From an uncultured Pelagibacteraceae bacterium (GTDB lineage: Bacteria > Pseudomonadota > Alphaproteobacteria > Pelagibacterales > Pelagibacteraceae): 36,355 nucleotides of DNA. Positions 1 to 8,692 of the stretch are shown in pieces (the first letter of the stretch is position 1; each line of letters starts with the position of its first letter). Under the pieces are notes generated by a model that was not told the origin of the DNA, did no database searches, and saw only the letters and a list, made by a program, of their open reading frames with translations. The DNA lies in assembly GCA_902590625.1 (NCBI GenBank), contig CACIXL010000009.1, forward strand, positions 1-36,355, given 5' to 3'. A program made the translations under genes and the position numbers.

Positions 1-116
1 ATTTTAAAAACGTAGAACATGTTCATTTCTTTGGATACTATATTGGCAATTATCCATTACTTAGTAAAAAAAAGATTTTACAAATAATTAAAATTTTAAA
101 TAATATTTCATTATAA
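1..116 (+). CDS. C-terminal end of a DegT/DnrJ/EryC1/StrS-type aminotransferase (5' truncated by window edge)
   Basis: An open frame enters from the left edge (first full codon at base 3) and ends at TAA 114-116, giving 37 residues. The segment reads VEHVHFFGYYIGNYPLL and is followed by a short helix. A glycine-containing 'G-x-Y-I-G-N-x-P' stretch close to the C-terminus is typical of PLP-dependent sugar aminotransferases and dehydratases of the DegT/StrS group used in O-antigen and capsule sugar synthesis. The next gene starts one base after the stop, so the two are probably co-transcribed. Only the tail is visible, so the assignment rests on one motif and on the surface-sugar context. Confidence 0.5.
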   Translation, partial: FKNVEHVHFFGYYIGNYPLLSKKKILQIIKILNNISL

Positions 117-117
117 T

Positions 118-1677
118 ATGATATCAGATTATAAGTTAGATTGTTTATTTTTAGTTACTAAGAGTTCTTCAAAAACTTATCAAAAATTATCAATAACTTA
201 CTCTGCTATTGAACCTCCAACATGGGCTTTACTGTTAGCGCAGTCTACAAGAGATATAGGATTTAATGTAAATATATTAGATGCAAATGCTGAAGATTTA
301 AATGAAAAAGAAATTTTAGAGAGAATAGAAAAACAAAAACCAAAACTAATTTGCCTAGTAGTCTATGGTCAAAATGTAAATGCTGGAACAACAAATATGA
401 GTGGCGCTACTCATGTTTCAGAATATTTAAAAAAAAAAATTGATATACCAATCTCCATAGTTGGCTCACATGTACAAGCACTTCCAATAGAAACACTTAA
501 AAAAGAAAAAAGTATTGATTTTGTATTCACAAATGAGGGCGTTTATGCATTGAGAAACGCTTTACTGCTCAATAATTACTCAATTGAAAATCTCTCTAAA
601 CTTAAGGGAATAGCATATAGAAATAAAAATAAAATTATAATGAATGAGCCTGAGAAAGTAGTGCCTAATGATAAAATGGATACAGATCTTCCCGGTTATG
701 CTTGGGATTTGTTGCCTTACAAATCTAAACCATTAGATTTATATAGAGCACCAATGTGGCATGCTGAATATGATTTTAAAAAAAGAACTCCTTACGCTAG
801 TTTGCAAACAAGTCTTGGATGTCAGTTTGGGTGTAATTTTTGTATGATTAATATTCTAAATAGAAATGACAATGACGAAATAGGTGTTGCTTCCAACTAT
901 AGTGGAATGAGATTTTGGTCTACTGAATTTATAATTAAAGAATTCGATAAGCTAATAGATATGGGTGTAAAGACTATAAGAATAGTAGATGAAATGTTTT
1001 TATTAAATCCAAAGTATTATATTCCTTTATGTGAGAAATTAGCTGATAGAAATAAAGACGATAGCTTAAGAATTTGGAGTTATAGCAGAATAGATACAGT
1101 TAAGAGACCAGAGGTATTACAATTAGTCAGGAAAGCAGGAATAAAATGGTTGGCACTTGGAATTGAAAGTGGAGATAAATCAGTAAGACTAGAGGTCGAT
1201 AAAGGTAAATTTGAGGATGTAGATGTGCGTAAAGTTATTCAAAAAGTACATGAAGCTGATATTAATGTTATGGCCAATTACATATTTGGTTTACCTGGAG
1301 ACACAAAGGAAACAATTCAAAAAACTATGGAACTTAGCCTTGAGCTATGTACAGCTGGATGGAATACTTATGCTGCGATGGCTTTACCAGGCAGTCTTTT
1401 ATATAAAAAGGCTTTAAATGATGGCATAAAACTTCCTGATAGTTACGAGGGTTATTCATTTCACAGTTATGAAACTTTGCCATTACCTACGGAAAAATTA
1501 TCGGCTGAAGAAGTAATCTCATTAAGAGATGACGCATTTAATAAATACCATAATTATAAACCTTTTTTAAATTTAATAGAAAAAAAATTTGGAAAAATTG
1601 CTGCAGATAATATTGTTAAAATGTCTAAAATAAAACTTAAAAGAAAAATTAAAGGTGATACAAAACCGAATGTTTAA
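118..1677 (+). CDS. B12-binding-domain radical SAM protein
   Basis: A 519-residue protein with a two-part layout. The N-terminal ~150 residues resemble a cobalamin-binding Rossmann domain (KLICLVVYG near 77-84, SIVGSHVQALP near 113-123, DFVFTNEG near 134-141). A radical SAM core follows with the iron-sulfur motif C235-x3-C239-x2-C242. Later parts fit the TIM barrel: IRIVDEMF, then LGIESGD and YIFGLPGDT, which occur widely in B12-radical SAM enzymes. Such enzymes catalyse methylations or ring rearrangements, and the substrate cannot be read from sequence. The gene lies between a sugar aminotransferase tail and an RmlC-like epimerase, so a role in modifying a nucleotide sugar or surface glycan is a reasonable inference. 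Its 3' end overlaps the next start by 8 bases. Confidence 0.85.
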   Translation: MISDYKLDCLFLVTKSSSKTYQKLSITYSAIEPPTWALLLAQSTRDIGFNVNILDANAEDLNEKEILERIEKQKPKLICLVVYGQNVNAGTTNMSGATHVSEYLKKKIDIPISIVGSHVQALPIETLKKEKSIDFVFTNEGVYALRNALLLNNYSIENLSKLKGIAYRNKNKIIMNEPEKVVPNDKMDTDLPGYAWDLLPYKSKPLDLYRAPMWHAEYDFKKRTPYASLQTSLGCQFGCNFCMINILNRNDNDEIGVASNYSGMRFWSTEFIIKEFDKLIDMGVKTIRIVDEMFLLNPKYYIPLCEKLADRNKDDSLRIWSYSRIDTVKRPEVLQLVRKAGIKWLALGIESGDKSVRLEVDKGKFEDVDVRKVIQKVHEADINVMANYIFGLPGDTKETIQKTMELSLELCTAGWNTYAAMALPGSLLYKKALNDGIKLPDSYEGYSFHSYETLPLPTEKLSAEEVISLRDDAFNKYHNYKPFLNLIEKKFGKIAADNIVKMSKIKLKRKIKGDTKPNV

Positions 1678-2167
1678 AGATATAAAAATTATAACTCAAA
1701 AAAATTTTAAAGATAAAAGAGGTCTGCTTTGGACAACTTGGAAAAAGGGATTATTTACTAATATTAATTTTAATCATGATAAATTTTCTTTGTCAAAAAA
1801 AAATACTCTTAGAGGCTTTCATTGTGATTTTAAATCATGGAAATTAATTACTTGTGTTTATGGTAAATTTTTAATTGTTGTAGTAGATATGAGAAAAAAT
1901 TCAAAAAATTTTTTAAAACACAAAAATTGGATTATTGATCATAAAAAACCAAAACTCATACTAATACCCCCTTATTATGCAAATGCACATCTCTGCCTTT
2001 CTAAAATTTGTATATTTCATTACAAATGGAGCTATAAAGGAAAATATATTGACGCCACAAAACAAAACAGCTATCGGTGGAATGATCCAAAAATAAATTT
2101 TAAGTGGCCAATTAAAAACCCGATATTAAGTAAAAGAGACAAAGAGGCAAAAAAAATAATTTTATGA
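1670..2167 (+). CDS. RmlC-like dTDP-4-dehydrorhamnose 3,5-epimerase family protein
   Basis: A 165-residue cupin-type sugar epimerase or isomerase. Family landmarks occur in order: DKRG near 14-17, LRGFHCD with the conserved histidine, the K-L-I-T-x-V-x-G-K strand, VVDMRKNS, an IPPYYANAH segment, then YRWNDPKINFKWP and LSKRDKEA, which match the 'W-N-D-P ... W-P ... LS-x-kD' tail of RmlC proteins. The catalytic-site tyrosine region (FHYKWSYKGKY) diverges from true RmlC, so it may be a relative acting on another NDP-4-keto sugar. I chose the ATG at 1670 because it brings the family N-terminus into register; an in-frame start at 1655 would add five residues without homology. It overlaps the upstream gene by 8 bases and the downstream gene by 4 (ATGA). 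Confidence 0.75.
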   Translation: MFKDIKIITQKNFKDKRGLLWTTWKKGLFTNINFNHDKFSLSKKNTLRGFHCDFKSWKLITCVYGKFLIVVVDMRKNSKNFLKHKNWIIDHKKPKLILIPPYYANAHLCLSKICIFHYKWSYKGKYIDATKQNSYRWNDPKINFKWPIKNPILSKRDKEAKKIIL

Positions 2168-3102
2168 GTAAAATTTTAATTACAGGTGGAGCAGGATACA
2201 TTGGATCAATGTTATGTACTAAACTTTTAAGTTTAGGACATCAAGTAACAGTAGTTGATCTTCTTAAATACGACAAAGGTTCGCTTAATCACTTATACTT
2301 TAATAGAAATTTTAAGTTAATCGTTGATGATGCTAGAAAGAAAAATTTGATAAAAAATCTTGTAAATAAAAATGATTACATAATACCATTAGCAGCGTTA
2401 GTAGGTGCGCCATTGTGTGAAAAATTTAAAAAGGATGCAATTAGTACAAATTTAGGAACAATTCAAACTTTGTGTGAAGTCATTACAAAAAAGAACAAAG
2501 TAATTTATCTTACAACAAACTCCGGGTATGGAATAGGTGAAAAAGGAAAATACTGTGATGAAAATAGCCCACTAAATCCTATATCACTTTATGGAAGAAC
2601 AAAGTGTGATGGAGAAGATTTAGTTAGAAATAAAATAAAAAATCACGTTTGTTTTAGACTAGCGACAGTGTTTGGACACAGTTACAGAATGAGAAGTGAT
2701 TTATTAGTAAACAATTTTGTTCATACAACTGTTAAAAAAAAAAGACTTACATTATTTGAACCACATTTTAGAAGAAACTTTATCCATGTAAGAGATGTTG
2801 TGAATGCAATTGAATTTACAATAAAAAATTTCAATAGATTAAAAAATAACGTATATAATTTAGGTTTATCTTCCGCAAATATAAGTAAAATTATGCTAGC
2901 AAGGAAAATACAGAAACATTTTAAAAAATTGAGAATAAAAATTGTGAAGAATAGAAAAGATCCAGATAAAAGAGATTACTTCGTAAGCAATAAAAAAATT
3001 GAAAAAAAAGGATTTAAAGCCACTATTTCTTTAGACGATGGAATTATAGAATTAATACAAATATTCTCTAATGACAAAAACAGAATAATTAATAATTATT
3101 AA
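2164..3102 (+). CDS. NAD-dependent epimerase/dehydratase (extended SDR), NDP-sugar
   Basis: A 312-residue extended short-chain dehydrogenase. The nucleotide-binding motif GGAGYIG is at residues 8-14, and the catalytic Y143-x3-K147 pair is in SLYGRTK. The TTNSGYG stretch supplies the upstream Ser/Thr of the active site. RRNFIHVRDVVNAI late in the protein is the usual substrate-domain signature of UDP-glucose 4-epimerase and dTDP-glucose 4,6-dehydratase relatives. The exact nucleotide sugar cannot be named. The start overlaps the RmlC-like gene as ATGA (2164-2167), so translational coupling is likely. The 3' end overlaps the convergent gene on the minus strand by 14 bases. Confidence 0.8.
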   Translation: MSKILITGGAGYIGSMLCTKLLSLGHQVTVVDLLKYDKGSLNHLYFNRNFKLIVDDARKKNLIKNLVNKNDYIIPLAALVGAPLCEKFKKDAISTNLGTIQTLCEVITKKNKVIYLTTNSGYGIGEKGKYCDENSPLNPISLYGRTKCDGEDLVRNKIKNHVCFRLATVFGHSYRMRSDLLVNNFVHTTVKKKRLTLFEPHFRRNFIHVRDVVNAIEFTIKNFNRLKNNVYNLGLSSANISKIMLARKIQKHFKKLRIKIVKNRKDPDKRDYFVSNKKIEKKGFKATISLDDGIIELIQIFSNDKNRIINNY

Positions 3103-3113
3103 ATAATTTTTTT
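3084..3113. terminator. Possible all-AT hairpin terminator at convergent gene ends
   Basis: AATAATT (3084-3090) and AATTATT (3094-3100) form a perfect 7-bp inverted repeat with a 3-base loop, followed on the plus strand by a T7 run (3107-3113). Read on the minus strand, the hairpin is followed by CTGTTTTT. It sits exactly where two convergent genes overlap, so it could end transcription in both directions. The stem has no G-C pair, so it is weak and may be chance in DNA this AT-rich. Confidence 0.2.
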
Positions 3114-4276
3114 ATTAAAGCACTAAAATCATTTTTAGTATAATAAAATTTAATATTACTTTTTTCTGCGCATAATTTATCAGATCTTTTGTCACCAATC
3201 ATAAAACTTTTTTTTTTATCAATAATAAATTTATTTAAAATATTTTTAATCATTTGATTACCTGGCTTTCTTAAACTGCTATTCTTTCTAAATCTTAAAA
3301 TACGTCCTTTAGGATGAAATGGAGAATATTGAACATCATTTATCATTACATTGTAATTCAATAATTTTTTGCTTATATAATTTTGCAATTTAAAAAAATC
3401 TTTTTCTCTAAAAAAACCTTTTGCTATTCCAGCCTGGTTAGTTATTAAAAAAATTAAATAATTTTTTTTGCTAATATATTTCAGACCTTCTATTACTCCT
3501 TTTTTAAACTTGAAGTCTTTTTTATTGTGAACATAACCAAAGTCGTGATTTATTACGCCGTCTCTATCTAGAAAAATAGCTGGTCTTTTAAAGTAACTTT
3601 TTAATTTTTTTTCTGAAATTTTAAAATATTTAGGCGTTCCTATATCTAAAAAAAAATTGTTATATATTTTTCCATTCAAAAGTTTTTTATCTATCAAATC
3701 ATGTAAAAAATCATTTTCCAAGGAAAATTTTTTTTTTGGTAACATGTTTAAAATTTTCTTTTTAAAAAAATAAACCCCACCATTCATTAATTTACCTTTT
3801 TTTTGATTTGAAAGTAAATTGTTTCTTAAACTTAAATAATTTAATTTTAAATTATTAGTATTCTTTTTACTCCTGGTTAAGGCAATACACCCTAAACTTT
3901 TTTTTTCACATAAGTTAATTAAATTATTTATATCTATATCAAAAATTGTATCCCCATTTACTAAAATAAAATCATTAATTTTTTCTTTTTTTAAATTTAA
4001 TAAAGCTCCTCCAGTACCCATTACTTTTTTTTCATTCAAACATTTGACTCTTGTAAGATTAAACATTTTGTTATGAAAGTTTCTAAAAATTATTTTATGT
4101 TTATAACCTGTTAAAATATAAATTTTATTAAATGAAAATTTGCTTAAGGAATTTACTAAATATTGTAAAAAATGAATATTATTAAACTTCACCATTGGTT
4201 TGGGTTTATTACCCAAAAATTCTTTAATTCTCGTGCCTTTACCTCCTGCTAAAATTACTAAATCTTTATTTTTCAT
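3089..4276 (-). CDS. Fused sugar-phosphate nucleotidylyltransferase / GmhB-like HAD phosphatase
   Basis: A 395-residue two-domain protein. Residues 1-225 are a sugar nucleotidylyltransferase: LAGGKGTRI with a KPKPMVKF active-site lysine, MGTGGAL, VNGDTIFDID metal site, NGGVYFF and DIGTPKYF. This resembles HddC/RmlA-type heptose- or mannose-1-phosphate transferases. Residues 232-395 are a HisB-N/GmhB-type HAD phosphatase: nucleophile D237 and acid D239 in FLDRDGVIN, T279-N280, R336-K337, and D362 and D366 in MIGDKRSD. Together they would dephosphorylate a heptose bisphosphate and activate the 1-phosphate with GTP or CTP, the last steps of NDP-D-glycero-heptose synthesis. The zinc-loop cysteines expected between H321 and K337 are absent. 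The ends overlap the convergent upstream gene by 14 bases. Confidence 0.8.
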   Translation of the reverse strand: MKNKDLVILAGGKGTRIKEFLGNKPKPMVKFNNIHFLQYLVNSLSKFSFNKIYILTGYKHKIIFRNFHNKMFNLTRVKCLNEKKVMGTGGALLNLKKEKINDFILVNGDTIFDIDINNLINLCEKKSLGCIALTRSKKNTNNLKLNYLSLRNNLLSNQKKGKLMNGGVYFFKKKILNMLPKKKFSLENDFLHDLIDKKLLNGKIYNNFFLDIGTPKYFKISEKKLKSYFKRPAIFLDRDGVINHDFGYVHNKKDFKFKKGVIEGLKYISKKNYLIFLITNQAGIAKGFFREKDFFKLQNYISKKLLNYNVMINDVQYSPFHPKGRILRFRKNSSLRKPGNQMIKNILNKFIIDKKKSFMIGDKRSDKLCAEKSNIKFYYTKNDFSALIKKLFNNY

Positions 4277-4331
4277 AATTCATAAATTTTTAACATTTTA
4301 ATATAAGTTTAAATAGTTTAATAATTACTTT

Positions 4332-5264
4332 ATGAAACTAATTTCTTTTGTTTTTTCATTTAAAAATGAAGAAAAAAATTTGAATGAACTCATTAAAAGA
4401 GTGGATGACTCTGTTAAAAAACTATCAAATTATGATTATGAGTTAATTTTTGTTAATGATGCTTCAGATGATAATTCTGAAAAAATTCTTGAAGATTTAC
4501 AAAAAAAATTTCCAATTACTATAATAAATATGTCTCGAACATTTGGTGTAGGACCTTGTGTTTTAGCTGGTTTCAAACAAGCAAAAGGAGATTGCGTCAT
4601 TTATATGGACTCTGATTTACAGGACCCTCCCGAAATTTTAGAAAAACTAATCAAAGAGTATGAGAAGGGAGCAGAAATAATTCATACTGTTAGAACTAAA
4701 AGATTAGGTGAGTCAAATTTTAAAATGATTATTACCAAACTAGCTTATAAAATTATAAATTTTTTATCCGATATTAATTTGCCAATTGAGGCTGGGGATT
4801 TCAAACTTATTTCAAAAAAAGCCCTAACTAAAATACTTGAGCAAAGAGAATTTAGACCTTACATACGCGGCTTATCAGTTTGGGTTGGCTTTAAACAATC
4901 TCATGTTGAATATATCAGAGAAGCAAGAAATGAAGGAAGCACGAAGTTTCCCCTGTTATCAGCAGGTCCTGTTACTGAATTCATAAGTGGCGTAACTGCC
5001 TACTCCCTTAAACCATTATACTTTGGAATAATATTAGGCATGTGTTCAATTATATTTTCAATGATATTAATTGGTTACGCTTTGTATATGAAATTTACTA
5101 ATATATCTGTGCCGGGAACTGCAGGAATAATTATCACAATATCTTTTTTTTCTGGAATTATTCTTTTGACACTTGGAATAACGGGTATTTATATCGCAAG
5201 AATATTTGAAGAAGTTAGAGGAAGAGATAGATATGTAATCAAAGATATAAAGCGTAAATCATAA
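4332..5264 (+). CDS. Family 2 glycosyltransferase with C-terminal membrane anchor (DPM1/GtrB-like)
   Basis: A 310-residue protein. The N-terminal GT-A domain shows FSFKNEEKNL, IFVNDASDDNS and the metal/nucleotide motif D93-S-D95 in YMDSDLQDPP. RTFGVGPCVLAGFKQAKGD between them is the acceptor-loop region seen in polyprenyl-phosphate glycosyltransferases. Two hydrophobic segments near residues 229-251 and 264-288 would place the C-terminus in the inner membrane. This layout matches GtrB/ArnC/DPM1 proteins, which move glucose, mannose or an aminosugar from a nucleotide donor to undecaprenyl phosphate. It is divergent from the heptose-type fusion gene (55-base gap) and its last 6 bases overlap the next minus-strand gene. 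Confidence 0.85.
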   Translation: MKLISFVFSFKNEEKNLNELIKRVDDSVKKLSNYDYELIFVNDASDDNSEKILEDLQKKFPITIINMSRTFGVGPCVLAGFKQAKGDCVIYMDSDLQDPPEILEKLIKEYEKGAEIIHTVRTKRLGESNFKMIITKLAYKIINFLSDINLPIEAGDFKLISKKALTKILEQREFRPYIRGLSVWVGFKQSHVEYIREARNEGSTKFPLLSAGPVTEFISGVTAYSLKPLYFGIILGMCSIIFSMILIGYALYMKFTNISVPGTAGIIITISFFSGIILLTLGITGIYIARIFEEVRGRDRYVIKDIKRKS

Positions 5265-6806
5265 TTGATATAATTTATATTTTGTATCTTCTTTACTAAT
5301 ATCAAGTTTTAAGTTCCAGAATTCAGGAACTAAAATATAATTAGTGTTAAACTCTTTTTTTATAATTAACCATTGATCTTTTGATCGATTTTCGAAAACA
5401 TTTTTTATGTACTCATCACTCAAAGAAGGATTATTCTTCTCAGGCGGTAAATTATTTTTAATATCGTAAACTTTTTCCAATATATTAAAGAATTTATCAG
5501 ATAAATATGGATGATAAGGAATAAAATCTAAAGACTCTGTATGTAGCAAAATAGGTTTTTTTGTTTTTTTGAAAACATATGGTATTAAGCTAGATGTTAC
5601 AATCAAATTAGTTTTATTAATTTCATTTTTAATAAAATAAATTACTTCTGAGTCTTTTTTTATTTTTAAATTGCTTACTAAATTATCTTTTATTAAAAAA
5701 AATTTATTATAATTTTGAACAAGTATTAAAATTAATATTATCGATATAAAAGAAACAATTTTATCTTTAAAATAATCTTTTGTTAAAAATATTAATAAGC
5801 CTATAAATACCGGCCAACCTAAAAAAGTATGCAGCATTATAAACCTTGATGGCATAATTATTTTTAAAAAGTCAGGAAAGATTAGAGGAATAAACTTATA
5901 TAAAAAGTAAAGAGCCAATGAGCATATTAAGCTAATAAAAATAATCAATAGATGAGGAGAGTAGCTTGAGGATTTGAACTTTCTATTTAAACCAAGAGCA
6001 CACAATATGCCAAGAAATAAAGTTTTAAGAATATACTCATAATGAATAAATTTGGAAATATTACGATGACCATCCCAATTTTTTAAATAATCTAGAAATA
6101 AATTATTATCATATGGTATTTTTTCAATAGAATTAAAGTAAAATAGCAAAAAACTAACACTTGTAAAAAAAAATCCTATTAAGACCCCTCTAAAGATATC
6201 TTTCTTGTAAATAATAAAGATTTTGAGATAGTAAAAACAAAAAGAAACAATCAATAAAGTCCAAACTCCCACAACTGGATGTATAGAAACCAATAACACA
6301 GCAAGTAAAGAAGAAATAAAAATATTTTTATTTGCAACCAGTCCCAAAATAAATGTAAAAGTTGCTAAGCTTAACATTCCATAAGTATGTTCTGAAAAAA
6401 TTAGAGATGGATAATCAGTATCACCAAAATTTTTTCCTAAAATTATTGAGGTAAATGCAATTAAAAGTGAAAGATTTTTTTCCTTAGTTAAGGAAAAAAA
6501 AAATAAGAAAACACCAAACGAAAAAAATAATGTGGTTATAATCATCAAAATTTTGGACGATGCTTCAACGCTAAAGCCTATTTTTAACAATAAAGAGGAA
6601 AATTGATGTATAGAGGTCCAAGAATTAAAATAATAGTACATCATAGGAGAATTAAAATCAGGATATTTAATTACTCCAGAGAGCACTAATCCACCATCAA
6701 TTCCATATTGTAAAAAAGGATAAGATAAACCTATGAACAATGATACTATACTTAAAATAAAAATTTGATAATAACTATTCTTAAAATTAATGGTGTCTTT
6801 TTTCAT
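5259..6806 (-). CDS. Polytopic inner-membrane protein, possible GT-C-type glycosyltransferase
   Basis: A 515-residue protein that I do not recognise with confidence. Residues 12 to ~375 contain about ten or more hydrophobic segments separated by short lysine-rich loops. The last ~140 residues are soluble and end in an YKLYQL tail. Features include YGIDGGLVLSG near residue 33, a SEHTYGM loop and an SIHPVVGVW segment. A many-helix membrane core with a C-terminal soluble domain, sitting beside polyprenyl-phosphate glycosyltransferase and NDP-sugar genes, would suit a lipid-linked-sugar-dependent (GT-C) transferase, but I see no diagnostic catalytic motif. It lies 12 bases downstream of the rmlA-like gene and is probably the last gene of that minus-strand operon. 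Confidence 0.55.
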   Translation of the reverse strand: MKKDTINFKNSYYQIFILSIVSLFIGLSYPFLQYGIDGGLVLSGVIKYPDFNSPMMYYYFNSWTSIHQFSSLLLKIGFSVEASSKILMIITTLFFSFGVFLFFFSLTKEKNLSLLIAFTSIILGKNFGDTDYPSLIFSEHTYGMLSLATFTFILGLVANKNIFISSLLAVLLVSIHPVVGVWTLLIVSFCFYYLKIFIIYKKDIFRGVLIGFFFTSVSFLLFYFNSIEKIPYDNNLFLDYLKNWDGHRNISKFIHYEYILKTLFLGILCALGLNRKFKSSSYSPHLLIIFISLICSLALYFLYKFIPLIFPDFLKIIMPSRFIMLHTFLGWPVFIGLLIFLTKDYFKDKIVSFISIILILILVQNYNKFFLIKDNLVSNLKIKKDSEVIYFIKNEINKTNLIVTSSLIPYVFKKTKKPILLHTESLDFIPYHPYLSDKFFNILEKVYDIKNNLPPEKNNPSLSDEYIKNVFENRSKDQWLIIKKEFNTNYILVPEFWNLKLDISKEDTKYKLYQL

Positions 6807-6818
6807 TTTATAAAAAAT

Positions 6819-7682
6819 TTATAAAAGACTTTTTAGATATCTTGAATATTCACAATTACCATAAAAAGATATTGCTTTTTTAATCTTATTTTTAATAATC
6901 CACTTTTTCATCAGTGAAATTTCTTCTAAACAAGCTATTTTAAATCCTTGTCTTTTTTCAATTGAAGACACAAAAATTGATGTTTGATTAAAGTCATCTA
7001 TCGTTCCAGCATCTAACCAAGCCGCTCCTCTACCTAAAAATTCAACTTTAAGAGAATTTGTTTTTTTGTATTTTTTTAATAAATCAATTATTTCTAATTC
7101 ATTTCTTTTAGATTTTTTCAGATTTAATGACTTTTTAACCACTGAATTATCAAAAAAGTATAACCCAGTGATTGCCAAGTTAGATTTGGTTTTTTTTGGT
7201 TTTTCAACAAGATTAATTATTTTATTATTTTTTAAAGTTACTACACCAAATTTATTTGGATTTTTAACAGGATGCACAAGTATAGAAGCACCTTTTTTAA
7301 AATTAACAATTTTTTTAAGTTTATCTGATAAGCTCTGACCATAAAAAAAATTGTCACCTAATATTAAAGCAACATTATCTTTACCTATAAAATTTTTTCC
7401 AATTTTAAATGCATCCGGTAAACCTCGAGGCTTATCTTGCTCTGCATAGTTTATTTTAATGCCTAAATTTTCTCCATTAGGTAAAATTTTTTTAAATTGA
7501 TTTACAGAACCTTTATTTACTATAATTAATATATCTTTTATTCCTGCTAACATTAAGATTGATAGTGGATAATAAATTAGAGGTTTATCATAAATTGGCA
7601 AAAGCTGTTTGTTCACAGATTTAGTTATAGGACTCATTCTTGTACCAAGACCACCTGATAAAATAATTCCTTTTTTTATCAT
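6819..7682 (-). CDS. rmlA: Glucose-1-phosphate thymidylyltransferase
   Basis: A 287-residue protein close to the usual RmlA/RfbA length (~290). The N-terminus has the nucleotide-binding loop GGLGTRMSPIT (residues 10-20) followed by KQLLPIYDKPLIYYPLS, which is nearly diagnostic. Further matches are LMLAGIKDILII, QDKPRGLPDAFKIG, the metal site ILGDNFFYG, LVEKPKK, TGLYFFD and LGRGAAWLDAGT. It makes dTDP-glucose from dTTP and glucose-1-phosphate. Its start overlaps the rmlB stop as ATGA (7679-7682), so rmlB-rmlA are translationally coupled. Confidence 0.93.
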   Translation of the reverse strand: MIKKGIILSGGLGTRMSPITKSVNKQLLPIYDKPLIYYPLSILMLAGIKDILIIVNKGSVNQFKKILPNGENLGIKINYAEQDKPRGLPDAFKIGKNFIGKDNVALILGDNFFYGQSLSDKLKKIVNFKKGASILVHPVKNPNKFGVVTLKNNKIINLVEKPKKTKSNLAITGLYFFDNSVVKKSLNLKKSKRNELEIIDLLKKYKKTNSLKVEFLGRGAAWLDAGTIDDFNQTSIFVSSIEKRQGFKIACLEEISLMKKWIIKNKIKKAISFYGNCEYSRYLKSLL

Positions 7683-8692
7683 TTTCTTAATCCTAAGCGA
7701 TTTTTAAATTTTTTATTTTTAATCATTTTGTAAAAATCTTTGTTATTTTTATACCAATTTAATGTTTTCAATATTCCATTTTTAATATTTATACTGTTTG
7801 ACCACTTTAGTTTAGTTCTGATTTTATTGCTATTGAGAGCGTATCTTAAATCATGTCCCGGCCTATCTTGAATAAATTTAATTTTTGTTTTTTTATCAAA
7901 AATATTTATTTCTTTACTAATCAAAATTATTCTCTTTACTAAATCAATATTTCTCATATTCAAATTAGAGCCAATATTGTAGGATTCTCCTATTTTTCCT
8001 TTTAAATAAATTTTATGTAAAGCTTTACAGTGATCTTTAACATAAATCCACTCTCTGGAATTAATACCTTTTCCGTAAACAGGAATTTTTTTCTTATTTA
8101 AAATACTAAAAATTATTTTTGGTATAAATTTTTCTAAATTTTGTCTTGGACCATAATTGTTGCAACAATGAGTGATAATAGCTTTTAATTTATAAGTATT
8201 TATATAAGAATTTATTAAGTGATCTGATGCAGCCTTTGTAGCGGCATATGGATTTAAAGGTTCATATGGTGAATTTTCTTTAGTCCTTAAATTTTTTTTA
8301 ACATTACCAAAAACTTCATCAGTAGAAACATGAACTAATTTGATATTTTTATATTTAAGGAGAGTTTCTAACAAAGCATGAACTCCTTTAATATTTGATT
8401 GGATGAAATCATCTGATCTATCAATTGATCTATCAACGTGCGTTTCAGCTGCTAAATTAAATATACAATTTGGTTTATATCTTTTTATAATTTGATCTAG
8501 TTTTTTTTTATCAGAAATATCTAATTTTATAAATTTATATAATTTATTTTTTTTAAATTCTTGAACATTATAAAAATTTGACGCGTAAGATACTTTATCA
8601 ACATTGATAACAAAGTAACCAAGTTCCAATAAGTACTTTATTAAATTACTTCCTATAAAACCTAAACCACCAGTAACAATAAATTTTTTCAT
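7679..8692 (-). CDS. rmlB: dTDP-glucose 4,6-dehydratase
   Basis: A 337-residue extended SDR. NAD binding uses TGGLGFIGSN (7-16). The active site has the dehydratase-specific T124-D125-E126 in STDEVFG, plus Y149 and K153 in NPYAATKAASDH. NLAAETHVDRSI, CCNNYGPRQ, GINSREWIYVKDH and DRPGHDLRYA are hallmark segments of RmlB. It converts dTDP-glucose to dTDP-4-keto-6-deoxyglucose. It lies between the aminotransferase (adjacent, no gap) and rmlA (4-base overlap). No rmlD-like reductase was recognised in the window, so the keto sugar probably goes to the neighbouring aminotransferase rather than to rhamnose. Confidence 0.94.
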   Translation of the reverse strand: MKKFIVTGGLGFIGSNLIKYLLELGYFVINVDKVSYASNFYNVQEFKKNKLYKFIKLDISDKKKLDQIIKRYKPNCIFNLAAETHVDRSIDRSDDFIQSNIKGVHALLETLLKYKNIKLVHVSTDEVFGNVKKNLRTKENSPYEPLNPYAATKAASDHLINSYINTYKLKAIITHCCNNYGPRQNLEKFIPKIIFSILNKKKIPVYGKGINSREWIYVKDHCKALHKIYLKGKIGESYNIGSNLNMRNIDLVKRIILISKEINIFDKKTKIKFIQDRPGHDLRYALNSNKIRTKLKWSNSINIKNGILKTLNWYKNNKDFYKMIKNKKFKNRLGLRK

